From: Dasypus novemcinctus
Taxonomy: Eukaryota; Chordata; Mammalia; Cingulata; Dasypodidae
DNA: 64,000 nt
NCBI RefSeq assembly: GCF_030445035.2
Contig: NC_080702.1
Span: 13,896,029-13,960,028 of the forward strand
Direction: 5' to 3'
Shown: piece after piece, positions 1 through 11,699 of the stretch
Layout: each line of letters starts with the position of its first letter
How positions within the stretch are numbered: the stretch's first letter is position 1
Program-made: the position numbers and the translations under genes
The notes under the pieces: model-generated
The model's database searches: none
Seen by the model: only the letters and a program-made list of their open reading frames with translations
What the model was told of the DNA's origin: nothing

Positions 1-64
1 CCTTCTCTCAACACTTCTCCTTGTTGCAGCTGGGAAAGCACATCTGCTTTGCAGACTTGATATC
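1..64 (-). CDS. KRAB-B box exon of a KRAB zinc-finger gene (partial, runs off left edge)
   Basis: Read on the minus strand from 64 down to 1, an intron-like end (T-rich, then AG at 66-65) is followed by an exon. Joined to the single G left over from the KRAB-A exon at 1370, it translates as G-Y-Q-V-C-K-A-D-V-L-S-Q-L-Q-Q-G-E-V, the usual KRAB-B pattern (GYQ..K.DV...L.QGE). The phase fits the upstream exon exactly. KRAB-B boxes strengthen KAP1/TRIM28 recruitment by KRAB zinc-finger repressors. The exon continues beyond base 1, and the C2H2 zinc-finger exon is expected further left, outside the window. No stop or frameshift is visible in the part seen. The gene cannot be named from these exons alone. 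Confidence 0.72.
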
Positions 65-739
65 CTCTTTGTATGGAAAAAAATTTACCTGGATTTTGAA
101 TTGTGATAGTAACAGAGCATGATCATGATGTACATGGCAAGTTACCAAAGAATAATGTAAGCATTGAAGGTAGCAATACAACAAAACCTAGAACTCAAAT
201 CATTGAAAATGTCTCAACAGAAATTGTAACTCTTGAACTTTTTCCCATTTCAGTAAGGACTATTTGTTAGTTACCCAAGCACTAGTACAAAAAGAAACTG
301 CAGTGTCATCAGTATTCTAAATGGGGAGAAATCTATGTTTCCAAAGTGACTGAATATTATGTTAAAAATAATTCAATTAACATAAGTCCCAAAAGGATGA
401 TCTAAATTCTATATGGAAAATTATATATGCAATGTTTTTACTACTATGTTCTGAAGCATCAGCATAGCTGTTGGAGCAGAATACTTATTTCAGTATAGTC
501 AATTAACTTATCTAGTCAAAATATATTCATTGAGTTCTCAGAAGAGCACTGAGAGTTGAAATTGAGATTCAAGGAAGGCATTAAGTTGTACTCAAGAAGA
601 TTAAATTCTATTGGGGTGAACTGGATATATATATAATCACCATCACAGTGTCCTCAGGATAGAGGAATAAAATATGGATTAGAGTAGACTTACTGGTATT
701 ACACTATAGAATTATTGTGACTCTAGTAGAAAAAAAATT

Positions 740-1150
740 GTATCATTGATGTGGACACCATGGCCATGGGAGTTGTTGAAGGCAAGGAGATGAAAACAGA
801 GGTGTGATAATGTGGCATTTTCAGTACTTGGAGTTGTCCTGAATGATATTGCAGGGACAGATGCAGGACATTATATATCTTGCTATGACCCGCTAAGTGG
901 ACTGGGAGAGAGTGTAAACTACAACAGACACTAAGATCCATACTGTAGAACAATGACCCAAAGTGTACTCATCAAATGCAATGAATATACCACACTAATG
1001 AAAGAAGTTGTCAATGTGGGAGGACTGAGGAGTGTAGGGATCGGGGTACATAGGGACCTCTTATATTTTTTAATGTAACATTTTGTGTGATTTATGTATC
1101 TTTAAAAAGATGACAAAAATAAATAAAAATGAACTTAGAAAATAAAAAAA
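740..1150 (+). mobile_element. 5'-truncated L1-tailed retroposon (same family as 27997-29480)
   Basis: This segment follows the last 400 bases of the element at 27997-29480 block by block: the ACTTGGAGTTGTCCTG block, the AATGCAATGAATAT block, then GGGACCTC(T)TATATTTTTTAATGTAA and an A-rich tail at 1105-1150. There is no coding content. It lies in the KRAB intron on the strand opposite to the gene. Confidence 0.6.
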
Positions 1151-1178
1151 TAAGGAAACATTCATTTAGGCAGACTTA

Positions 1179-1496
<318 letters not shown>

Positions 1497-1888
1497 CTAA
1501 AACACCATGGAAATTTGTGTTCACACAGCATTATCCTAACCAATATCCTACATTGTGATGTACAAAATAATAGCACTAAAGAAGCAGAAACTGTATATAT
1601 AAAACTCAAAATGTGTATGGGGTTAGGGTAACAGCATTACCAATGTTCAATTGTCATCTGCTTTTCAGATACACTCTCAGACACAAACACTCTGAATACA
1701 TAACACCCCATTGTAAAAGAAAATCCCATGACATGGGATGTTATATACACCTGAAAATTTCCCAATAAACTTGCAAATATGCCTTCTTTCTGCTGATTAT
1801 AAAGCTTTCATTTAAACATTCAAAACTAAACCAATCTTTCCAAACAATTTTAAGAAAATTTACACACTTATTGTAAGACAAGCAAGAT
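1497..1888. other. Unassigned upstream intron or flank of KRAB gene
   Basis: AT-rich sequence with no recognisable exon, repeat or long frame. On the minus strand it would be the intron preceding KRAB-A. Confidence 0.3.
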
Positions 1889-1903
1889 CCACATGTCATT
1901 TTA

Positions 1904-2297
1904 TTTTTTTTAGTTTTTTATTTTTATTTTTATTTTTTTAAGATTTATTTATTTATTTAATTCCCCCTCCTCCCCCGGGTGTCTGTTCTCTGTGTCTATT
2001 GGCTGCGTCTTGTTTCTTTGTCTGCTTCTGTTGTCGTCAGTGGCACGGGAAGTGTGGGCAGTGCCATTCCTGGGCAGGCTGCACTTTCTTTCACGCTGGG
2101 CAGCTCTCCTTATGGGGCACACTCCTTGCACGTGAGGCTCCCCTACGTGGGGGACACCCCTGCATGGCGCAGCACTCCTTGCGTGCATCAGCACTGCGCA
2201 TGGGCCAGCTCCACATGGGCCAAGGAGGCCTGGGGTTTGAATTGCAGACCTCCCATGTGGTAGACAGACTCCCTAACCACTGGGCCAAGTCCATTCC
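1904..2297 (-). mobile_element. DAS-type SINE, long form, full length
   Basis: Read on the minus strand, a tRNA-derived head with A- and B-box-like sequence (the B-box complement lies near 2230-2250) is followed by a GC-rich body and an A/T-rich tail ending in (AAAT)n (plus-strand TTTA repeats at about 1938-1960). It is flanked by a perfect 15-bp target-site duplication, CCACATGTCATTTTA, at 1889-1903 and 2298-2312. This is the abundant xenarthran DAS SINE, transcribed by Pol III and mobilised by L1. Two further copies in the window (44143-44553, 63168-63522) align along the whole length. Confidence 0.9.
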
Positions 2298-2312
2298 CCA
2301 CATGTCATTTTA

Positions 2313-3847
2313 AAAAATGAGTAGAGTTAGCATATTCCCCTGTACAGATGAATTCATTTTCCTCTCTTTCATAAAATCATTTGAGTATGTTTTGCATTTT
2401 CACAAATGCAAGTTAATGTGTGAATTGCTTTCTATCCAAATTCAATTCAGAAGTCTATTATTCATTGAAATGACAGAGAAACTTGAAGAAATATCCAGAA
2501 TTCTGCTTAACTGAATAGGTATCAAAACAGTAAGTCCTGCTTTCCTCAGAGATACATAACTCAGGCATGCATTATAATGTATAAATACAGAGGGTTCAGG
2601 ATCATGGGCCAGGCACTTCTGAGAGAATTGTACTGATATATACACTCATTGCCTTATGAGGACCATTCCTGTGGATGAAGACTTCACAATCTCAACTTTT
2701 TCTGGGGTCTACAAATACATTTTCATTGTCTCACTTTTATTTCCATCTCATCTGTGTGTAAAAGAGTAATAGAATCCTGTTCATTGCTTCTGGTCTCTCC
2801 AAGACTTCAAAAATTTTCACAGAGAAATAAATTTTATTCTACCTATAATAAAGCTCCTGAACCACAGCCATAATGAAGGGAAAAAATCCTATACATTGCA
2901 TTCATTAATAAAATCTGAAGAAATTTTATATAAAAAATTGAAGTTTGGAAATTTTAACAACAGTGGTAAGGTGAATTTCTATTTTCTTTTAAGAAAAATT
3001 TCAAAATGTGCAAATATATTCCATCAAAATTTTAAGAAAATTAATTTGGGGAAAATAAGTTGTTCCTCATTTCCCTTAATTTACTACTGTTCCCATGCTT
3101 CTGGTAGATATGCCTACCCCTACAACAAATTACATCTAATGTTGGATTAACTCCACAGATGAAAACAACTCAGCCAGTCTACTAACTATAAACTTCCCAT
3201 CTTGTTCATCTCTGTCAACTGAATTCATTACATGCCAGGGTCAATCTCAGGTGCTAACATGATTCAAGAATTCATTATTTATCCAATGAGGCCATAGGGT
3301 GTGTGAGAAAAAGAAAATACTGAGAATACAGTCTTTGTAGAAGCTGGAACCAACTCTTGCAATTACCTTGGAATATTACTCAATGCTCAGTCCCTAACTT
3401 GCCATAACTATTAGAGTTCTGTATAAACTTAATTTAAGCTCAGATCCTTGAATGTCTCCTGAGTACACTTGGAATACCCACACCAATAGGAGAAATCTTC
3501 CCATCTGCTGGCAACAGAGGTGGAATTTCAGTTAAAGAAGAATTCTCTACTCACGTGTGATTGCATGATTGCATTATCAATACCTTAGCTGGCATCTACC
3601 TTCCTCTGGATTTTCACTCACAATGAGATGAGCAGAAGGTCGCATAAGCTGAGAATGGAGAAAGAATCTTAAGATTCAAGTGTTGATCACAACTTTCTGC
3701 CCCACTTGTCATGAATACCTAAAACTTCATCCAGGAGTATCACCAGCCCAATCAATAAAAAGAATATGGATGTGCTCAAGAAAAATAAGGGAAAGACTTT
3801 CCTTTCCATGAGACAAGATGCTGGAAGTCTTGTCTTCTCTGGGTAGT
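2313..3847. other. Unassigned non-coding sequence
   Basis: No supported gene, RNA or repeat. Small frames here lack any recognisable domain and have no conserved features. Confidence 0.3.
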
Positions 3848-3960
3848 GAATATGGTATTATTACCTTCATTCTACAGATAAGTACATGAATATCCAAGAA
3901 TTATATTTGTTAATTAGCCCATCATGTTCAGAGACTTTTAATTCATCCCTGATTCCAAAA
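3848..3960 (+). repeat. Probable MIR SINE remnant
   Basis: The block reading as 'tattattaccttcattctacagata...' resembles the MIR core ('cattttacagatgaggaaactgag') but is heavily decayed. Assignment is tentative. Confidence 0.4.
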
Positions 3961-4389
3961 CATAAGAAACCCTGACCAAAATCACATCTGGAACTGGGTC
4001 CTCACCACAAGAGGAAGCAGACTTGAATTTACTCAGTTATTACTTGTTTTTGCAGTAGTATTTGTTCTCTCACATGCATTTCTGTCTTCTGTTCTCTTGT
4101 TCACTTCCTGCTCTACCACGAACCTGACCTGATGTTTGTCATTAAACATCTTAGTTCTTCCATATGTGATGTATAACAATGCCACCTCCTTAAAGCTGAG
4201 TTCTATATCTCATATCAATGTATCTGGAAATCAACTAAGAAACTTAGGCATAGATATTATTAAAAGGAAAAGGGGAAAAAAAGAATTTATACTATTATGG
4301 GGTTGATCAGATCTAGGATTAACTTAGCCATTTGTGCCTCAAGTCTAGGAAGAAAATGACTGTATTCAACATGTTTATAGAATTACATA

Positions 4390-4560
4390 TTTTTAATCAT
4401 TAAATCTTCTCATTAACCCAGTTGATAAAGGTTAATTTACTCATTTAGGAAATGTCCCAAAAAGAGGTTCAGAAAGCTGAAGTAATATTACAATCTTATA
4501 TGGCCAGACAAAGACACAACTAGATTTAATTTTTTTCTTCCTATATTCCAATTTCTAATA
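4390..4560 (+). repeat. MIR SINE remnant
   Basis: In order, the segment shows the MIR landmarks: a short 'tgataaaggttaatttac' block in place of the usual 'ccattttacagatgag', 'agaggttcagaaagctgaagt' in place of 'gaggttaagtaacttg', then a 'tatatggccagacaaagacac' block in place of 'acacagctagtaag'. Divergence is high, as expected for this ancient mammalian SINE. Confidence 0.6.
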
Positions 4561-7500
4561 TCTTAATGGTTACATGTCACACCTAGGTATGGCATGAATT
4601 GTCATGCCTCATTTAAGTAATCAGATACTCTCTCTGTTGTCAAGACTACAACTTCATATACTTTGTTACAATTAAACCCATGCACAAGTTCTCCTGTCAC
4701 AAGGAAACCTCCATTGCATTGAACCCACTTTCCAAACATTAGCTTCCACCTCATGTAATATTCACTGCCAGATGTATTTGAACATACATATTTCAGCTTA
4801 TGCTTCCTGAGAACTCTATTTAACTAATGTGTCAATAAATATCTTAATATTTTCCACATCTGCCTACATAGGAGGTGATTTTAATTTCCTGTCATATTTA
4901 TTATTGCATGTGACATAGCACATTAGTAAGATCTTGCTTTATGACTAAATACTGAATCACAACTCTTAGTGCTTTCAAATATATCTGGGAAAAGGGCTGT
5001 CTTGGTTAATGAATTATTCTTCCATCTTCCTTTATCACTTCAAATCTGATAGTTTGAATATAACATATTCTTATATTTCACATTAATTTTGTCACATGAG
5101 ACTACCATAATAACCAGAGAATGATGTAATTTTAAAAAATCACCTAAACTTAATACCATAATGTCTAGTTACTCATGCACTCATACCCATTAGTTACTCC
5201 TTCTCTCTCATTGAAGAGGCTTGTCATCTGATTAAGTTGAATGTCTCCAACTGAATTCTTGTTTTTCCTGTATCTTTTTAAAATCTACCACAATTACCTT
5301 ATCATTTAACCTTATGAACTTAAAGGCCCCCTATGCCTGATCTTTTCCTTCAATTGACATAAGCATCTTTACACTTTTCTTACACAGCCTTAAGTGATGA
5401 GTTAATAACCTCATGGACTTCCTCTGAAGTAAATCATGCTACCATCTCCAATAAGTATCCCATGAATAAATGAAGTGTGTGTGCTTCAGTCTCTAACTTG
5501 AAAGTATAGACAAATTGGACTTTTTGGGAATGTTCTTTTTCTTAGACTCCTTAGACATCTCAGTCCCTTGAGTGTAATCAAGATATTCTAGGCACTCCTC
5601 TTGTGTTCTAAATGGCATTACTCTAACAATATTCTAACATCTCAAGGATGAATTGTAGCCCACCCTCTCTCCCATTTTTGCATACTGTACACTATCATGA
5701 TAATCTCAGACAACTATTCAATTACTCCAAATTATTCCACTGCTGGCTCCAAAACAACAGGATACAACCATGATCTCAGAAATCTAAAATAAATTCTCTT
5801 CTAAGGCTTACTCTCTAATTAATCTAGATGTCAATCAAGATTGATGTAATTGGGTTTTCCACTTTAACAAAGTATTTCACTTCAAATTAAGTAATTTTAA
5901 GTTAGGACTCCACCAGGCATCCAAGAATTGAATAAGAATTCATCACTCAGAAAAACACAGATACAGTCACTTAGCTATGATTTCAGCACTGACCACTACA
6001 ATAATCCTTCATTTTCATGGAAATCCCCTCAAACACTTTACACATTATCCTCATGTTCCTTCAGTCTCTATTTTGCCATCTCCTTGGAGATCTCTTCATT
6101 GAGCCCAACTCCTTGCCATTCCAATAGCCTATACTACAATTCTACTATTCCTTCAGTTCACTCATATAATTTTTCACTGTACATTTATTTGTTTGTTCAT
6201 ATTTTGGTCTCTCTCCCTTGTCTAACTGCATAAACACTTCCTTGAATGGTAATAGATTAAATGTTACCCTTTGAAAATGATCAAATAATTTTAAATCCAG
6301 AAATATTGTATATCCTCAATAAGTTAACCTGACCTCACATACCCTGGGCCTGCAGTCAAATTAAATAATATTTTCTGATTAAAATCATTTACAAAATAAA
6401 TTAGGACTCTTCCACCTGGTGAAAATTCTCTCCCTTATTCATGAGAAAACAAATGGACTGAGAATGCAAGGAACCCAAGTATTAATGAACCTGCTTTCAC
6501 AACATGTGTAGTTCAGAGTTTCTTTTGCTCTAGAAAAAGCACCACTTTGATAGCAAACTATCTTTTTATGTAGTTAATAACATCATAAGTCTTATAATTC
6601 AAAAGACATATCTCGATTAAGTTGGATGTTAGTCAAGATCTACTCAAGGCACACCTTGTGTCATTCACTTCTTTCTAAAACTCTCACAACCAATCTTCCT
6701 GCTTTTTCAAATACACCCCACATTTTTTATGGATTTTGGTTGTCCTGGGGAAGTACTCTAAAGCACCTATACCAAGAAGATTCTTACTAATCTGTATATC
6801 TGAGAAGAACTTAAAACTACAATTACTTTCTCAGTCATCCATAGGACTCCAAACGAGTTGAAATATTTGTGCTGAAGAAATATACAAGGAAAGTTTTAGT
6901 TATTCTAGAGTATGCATATTTTACTATCAAGCAATGGAAAAACTATCCAGTATAGGTCTCATTATGTCATATCTACATTCAAACTTCAAAATCTTAGGCG
7001 TTTCCAAAAGAAATGATTGTTTCATTGTTGATTTTCCTATGAAGAAGTCAGGTTTTAAAGAATTGTGTAAACTAAAATTAGTGTATGCTGTATATGTTTT
7101 AACAATACATTCAGTTTATTTTGAGTTTTAACAAAGCCTACTATTTTAGTAGTGCTAAATAATTACTAGCACTATCAGAGAACCTGCTCCAGAAAATATT
7201 TTTCCTTTTTGACCATTTAGATGCATGAGTGTAATCAGAGATACATTCTATATTTTAAGGCCCTAGGCCTATTTAAAATACTAGGCACTATGCATTGATT
7301 TCTAACAGAATATCCAGTTGGTAACATATGGTTCTATAATCCATTCCTCCAGATGAGTGGTTTCCATAAGCATGGACCTTTATGAAAAAGAAGTCAATGA
7401 CACATTTCTCAAAAAAATTGTAATATCTAGCAGGTATTAAAATTCTAATATGCTTATTTTCATTTGTTTTTTAATCCTCAAGGCATATAAAAAAGCAAGC

Positions 7501-7889
7501 AATGATAGCATCCCAGTAATTTTAATCAATACTCAGTGACAATGGATGTTAGTGCACAAATTGAAACCTACTAGCAGTACCAGTAAACCATGACATTAAG
7601 GGAGCAAATACCTAATGCAAAACAAGAACATAAGAACAAAATCTATAGCATTCACAGGTAATATTTGTCAGTCATTTTCAATTAATTCTTTTTAAGATAA
7701 GACAATTAATGAAAGAAATTAAGGACAGTAGCCTTCTGCTTCTCTCACAATATTTATTTTTCATTTTAGTCTCCCTAGAGTAAGTTTTACTGAAAGCCCT
7801 TTTGAAAAGGTGTGGAGGTTAGAAGTCATCTCCTGGCTATGATCTCACTTTGCCTAGTACTAGTTATCTACCCAAAAAAGAAAACCCAC
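4561..7889. other. Unassigned non-coding sequence
   Basis: AT-rich DNA with no supported gene. A stretch near 6050-6250 faintly resembles the 3' end of an L2 LINE (clusters of 'ttgtctaactgcataaacacttccttgaatgg'), too weak to call. The rest shows nothing. Confidence 0.3.
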
Positions 7890-8595
7890 CTAGAGTAGTG
7901 ATACTAACATTGGACAAAATAGATTTTAAATGCACTATGGTTATAAAAGGTGGAGAAGGTCATTATATATTAATTAAAGGGGCAACTCACCAAAAGGAAG
8001 AAACCATACTAAACATTTAGGCACCTAAATGGAGTGCCACATGATACATGAGACAAACAGTGGCAAAACAAGAGGGAAAGAGATGTCTCTACAATAACAG
8101 TTGGAGACTTCAATATGCTACTCTTAGTATAGAACAGAACACCTGGGCAGAAGATAAAGAAATAGAGATCATGAATAATATGGTGAATAAACTAGGTCTA
8201 TCAGGCATCTATAAAGCATTACACCCCAAAACAGCAGTCTTTACAAGGACTCATTGATCATTCTCCCAGATAGACCCTATATTGGGTCACAAAAAAAGTC
8301 TCAGTACATTGAAAAAGATAGAAATGATACACAATACTTTTTCTTTTCATAACAGAATGAAGCTGGAAAGAAATAATGGACAGAACATGGGAAAGTTCAT
8401 AAATATATGGAGATTAAAAAAACATACTTGAATAATCACTGGGTCAAAGAAGAAGTTGCAAGAGAATTCTGCAAATATCTTGATATATATGAAAATGAGG
8501 ACATAACATATCACACCATCTGGGACACAGCAAAGAATACTGAGAAGAAAATTTAAAACCATAAATGCTTACATTAAAAAAGAAGAATCTTTTTT
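7890..8595 (+). mobile_element. L1 ORF2 fragment (endonuclease to pre-RT)
   Basis: Colinear with the ORF2 of the L1 at 55426-63082 (its 58600-59290 part). Shared landmarks are the 'aaaatagactttaaatgcaaaac' block, the 'gcctctacaat..tag..ggggactt' block, the '..agaacactacaccc' block and 'gaatgaagctggaaatca'. In-frame stops and indels show it is dead. Neither a 5' nor a 3' L1 end is present. Confidence 0.8.
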
Positions 8596-9039
8596 TGCCT
8601 AGAGGAGCCCTCAGAAAATATCAATGCATATTTCTATCCTTCTCTACCATTTCTTAGCAAGCTCTGTTCTTTTCCTCCATTTCCTAATAAATTCTTTTAT
8701 TGGCCTAACTCAACGGGCATGCTCTAAAATTCTTTCATGCAATATAGCCATGGACCTAGAGGAATCCAACACTTCCCCAGCTTCAGTTGGCAGACAAGTG
8801 GTGGGCCCCATCCCACCAGAGATGGGTGAGTTTTAATTGAAGCCTGTCTGTGCACTCTTGGTTCTGCCATTTTAAAGGGGTTCCTGGATAGTTTCCCACA
8901 TGACAAAAACTAAGTCTGTTTCCTCTACAGAGGTGGTAGGGGCAAGAACTGATGCCATGTAGATCCAAGGAAGTTCTGGGTGATAGGTGAAAAAGTCCTT
9001 GTGACATGACTAGGCAAGTGGACTAAGTCAAACAGGAGT
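8596..9039 (+). other. LTR-like segment, unclassified
   Basis: Contains an AATAAA signal (8686-8691) followed by a pyrimidine-rich stretch resembling an LTR R/U5 region, and lies directly before sequence homologous to an ERV interior. I see no matching second LTR and no clear TG...CA ends, so the LTR reading is only suggestive. Confidence 0.25.
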
Positions 9040-9449
9040 CCACTGGGAGTTTACTTGGCCATCATATCATTTTCTTAGACCACTAGTTAACTGTTTAACT
9101 AGAAATGCCTTTAATCTTCCAACTACTGCTGTCCTCATTTTGGGCCTGTGAGATGCTTTAGGATGCCTTAGAAACCAAAAATGTATTTGTAAGCAAGGAA
9201 TAAGTCCCACCATTGGTAGCTCCCTGAAGCTGCTTCCTGGAAAGCCACAGAATAATTAGTCTCTAGTTTTTTTAATCGGCTTTTAATGTTGGATTTAACT
9301 GCAGAACTCAGATTCTGAGAGTCACCACGAGATTAGTTTGCTCATGGTTGACTCCCAACACCTCTGAAAAGAAGGCAAAAGAAATATCTCTAGCCAAGTC
9401 CTTTCCTAGGGTCAGCCCAGCTTGAGTATTCACCCTGGGAACTGGACCA

Positions 9450-9790
9450 AGATGGTAATATCATGTTAACAACTGAAAATTCTTAAAAGAGATCTATTCA
9501 AATTGTAAAATTAAATGCACACTTATATATGTGAATAAGTATTCCTAGAACCTAAATTAGGCTAAGCAGGAAGGAAATGTCATATAGAAATCTGAAAATA
9601 GAGACAATTGGGAAAGGGAAAAACATTTTCCAAGATCTTTGACCTATCCAATCCTCAAGGCCTTCTCTTTGCAAGAGCTCTGAGGGAGGGGCTAGGTGTG
9701 AAAGATTAAAATTGTATCTTCTAGGCTGTGGAATTAAGAATCAGTTTGCCCGTAATTCCCCAATTTAAAACTACCAGCCTTAAAATAAGG
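9450..9790 (+). mobile_element. ERV interior fragment homologous (inverted) to 14740-15060
   Basis: Compared with the reverse complement of about 14740-15060, the same blocks appear in the same order: 'aaaattcttaaaagag.tctattcaaattgt', 'tcatagaaatctga..atagagacaatt', 'ctctttgcaagagct', 'gaattaagaatcagtttgcc', 'taattccccaatttaaa'. One extra block of about 40 bp near 9612-9650 is missing from the other copy. So this is an older relative of the interior of the minus-strand ERV at 11211-18525, in opposite orientation. The flanks (9040-9450, 9790-10200) are probably the same element but I could not align them. Confidence 0.7.
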
Positions 9791-10659
9791 GTGGTTAATA
9801 ACCCAATTACCAAATTTCAATAAATGAAGGAAAAGTCCTTGAAAACTATGGAAATATCTTTTAAAACAATTTAAACAAGTATATTCTAAAACCTAGCAGT
9901 CAGTATATTTCAAGATTATTCACACATTTGCAATTTTATTAAAGAGGTTTTAGCCTCCTGTAAAGGGAGGGAAAAGAATATTCCTTGCATGAAATATAAT
10001 GGTTTTAATCTTATTTAGCTTATGTATAATCTCCCTAGTTTTATAGGATACCAATGAGATAAATTACCATTATATGTATTAAATCTTTAGGATGATGGAA
10101 GTTGCACATTCATGTTTAATGAAATTATGTTATAGAAGGAAATGGAGATTTACCATCTCTTAAAATGGTTAAAGTGAATTTCTTTGATTACTAATTGTAA
10201 TTTTTAACAAGCTTGTTTAAAGTTAAAGTAATCCTCACGATTAGCATGGCTACCCATTTGTGGGGTAGCCAATGGCAGCTGGGGTCCCAACCATTGGAAT
10301 TAGCAAAGGGAGGGGTAATTGACAACTTGACATATTGGTCTGTTTTCTTTTTATTAGGCACTACTTCTGTTCTGGTGGGATTGTTGTCCATCTAATTTAG
10401 AATATAGCAGGACTCCTCAGGATTGGAGTTGAATATTTTCTCATTTATTGAGATATCAATAAATGAGATATCACCAACTGATATTACATGCTTTGACAAG
10501 ATGAACACTAACATATTCCATAGACTGCTGCCCATGTGCACACTGACCCACATACCCCCTACATCCAACGCCGTACACCAGTAATCCTCCTATGATATAT
10601 TTGCCAAGAGGACATTACTAATATTGTAGTTTTAACCATGGACCTGCAAAACCCCAGAT
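9791..10659. other. Unassigned sequence, includes a perfect short palindrome
   Basis: No coding feature is supported. A perfect 10-bp inverted repeat with an 8-base loop lies at 10440-10467 (CTCATTTATT ... AATAAATGAG). The part from 10200 to 10400 has a short open frame with no recognisable domain. Confidence 0.3.
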
Positions 10660-10955
10660 TTCACCTGCTCCTTCCCCCAGATTTCCCTCAGATCTGGAAC
10701 AAGACAAGGATGCCCACTGTCACCTCCCTTATCTAGTGTTGAGTTATTGTTCTTCAAAAAGTGAAACTTTGTGGTTACCAAAAGTTCTGATGGGAAGGGG
10801 AAGGAAGAATAAAATAGATGGAACATAGGGCTTTTTTTAGGGCATTAGAATTGTTCTACATAATCTTCCAATAACGGGTATGGGCTGTTTTAAATTTCAT
10901 TGAATGTTATCAAAGTGTACAGACCAAAATGTAAATGTAGAGTATATAGAAGGAA
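10660..10955 (+). mobile_element. Internally deleted L1 3' fragment
   Basis: About 10690-10750 encodes the L1 RT block G-T-R-Q-G-C-P-L-S, seen also at 60286-60320. It then jumps directly to L1 3' UTR sequence ('gttctacataatcttccaataa.gg.tatgggctgttttaaattt') matching 62800-62890. The intervening ORF2 C-terminus is deleted. Confidence 0.65.
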
Positions 10956-10959
10956 TGCC

Positions 10960-11206
10960 CTTTCCTTGAGCTGTCTGCAGAAGGGCTGGGAGGGGAAGGC
11001 CATACTGGCTGATCGATCATTCCCCCTCAGGATAGACTGGCACCAAGAGCACAACTGGTCTCCTACAAAAGAATGTTAATTGCTCAAACCATTGATTTAC
11101 TGTCCTGGGAACCCACACAGATAAGTACTCACTGTTAATCATTCCATATGCTAGGTATTAGCTAGCACCCCACTTTGTGCTGCTTTGTTTCCCTACTGTA
11201 TGGGTG
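10960..11206 (+). mobile_element. ERV-L-like element, left part (split by the ERV at 11211)
   Basis: This is the sequence directly left of the younger ERV. Removing 11211-18525 plus one CAGT joins it seamlessly to 18530 onward, which reads as ERV-L-like gag-pol remnant. On its own this piece has no diagnostic motif, so the call rests on continuity. Confidence 0.4.
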
Positions 11207-11210
11207 CAGT

Positions 11211-11686
11211 TGTTGTAGAATTTAAGAGAAGTTTAATTATTTAAGTATAGAGAGGCCAGGACTCAGGAATGATTTTGAGAAGGAAAAATGGTTTATTGAC
11301 GGCTGGCCGGACTCCGGAACTTCTGTTTGAATCTTGAGCCCCGAACAAGATTTTCAAACGTCTTTTATACAGAGAGGAAAGGCCAAATGGTCCCTTTGTT
11401 CCAGTTCTCAATAGGCTTCAATTAGCATATATCTTCTACATCTTAGGTAAGCTTTTAGCATGGACTCCAGATATTCTAAATAAGCTTTTAGCATATTTAC
11501 TTTTCGCATTTTCCCTAAATACTTAAAGTTTATAGCTTTTGCATTGTTAAACATTTGCTGGGACTGGAGCCTGTTGCTATTTTCCCTAAGGGCAGGATTG
11601 CAGCCTCTTACCGTTCTACACTCACAAGTCAAACAGCTTAGTTATCTCTGAAGAGACAAAGAGCCTTCCACCCATAGCCCACATTA
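11211..11686 (-). repeat. 3' LTR of minus-strand ERV
   Basis: The reverse complement runs from TAATGTGGGC (the TG end mutated to TA) to TCTACAACA. It contains a TATAAAA box (11363-11369) and a polyadenylation signal AATAAA (11292-11297), about 70 bases apart in the transcription direction. Aligns end to end with 18049-18525. Confidence 0.92.
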
Positions 11687-11699
11687 TTCTCCTCTTTTT
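11687..11699 (-). promoter_or_regulatory. Polypurine tract of minus-strand ERV
   Basis: The minus strand reads AAAAAGAGGAGAA immediately before the 3' LTR. This is where plus-strand DNA synthesis is primed during reverse transcription. Confidence 0.75.

Noticed and set aside
1979..2313. Open frames of about 100 codons on both strands
   Set aside because: They lie inside a DAS SINE flanked by target duplications; identical frames occur in the other SINE copies.
8048..8257. 69-codon open frame
   Set aside because: A short open piece of a decayed L1 ORF2, not a separate gene.
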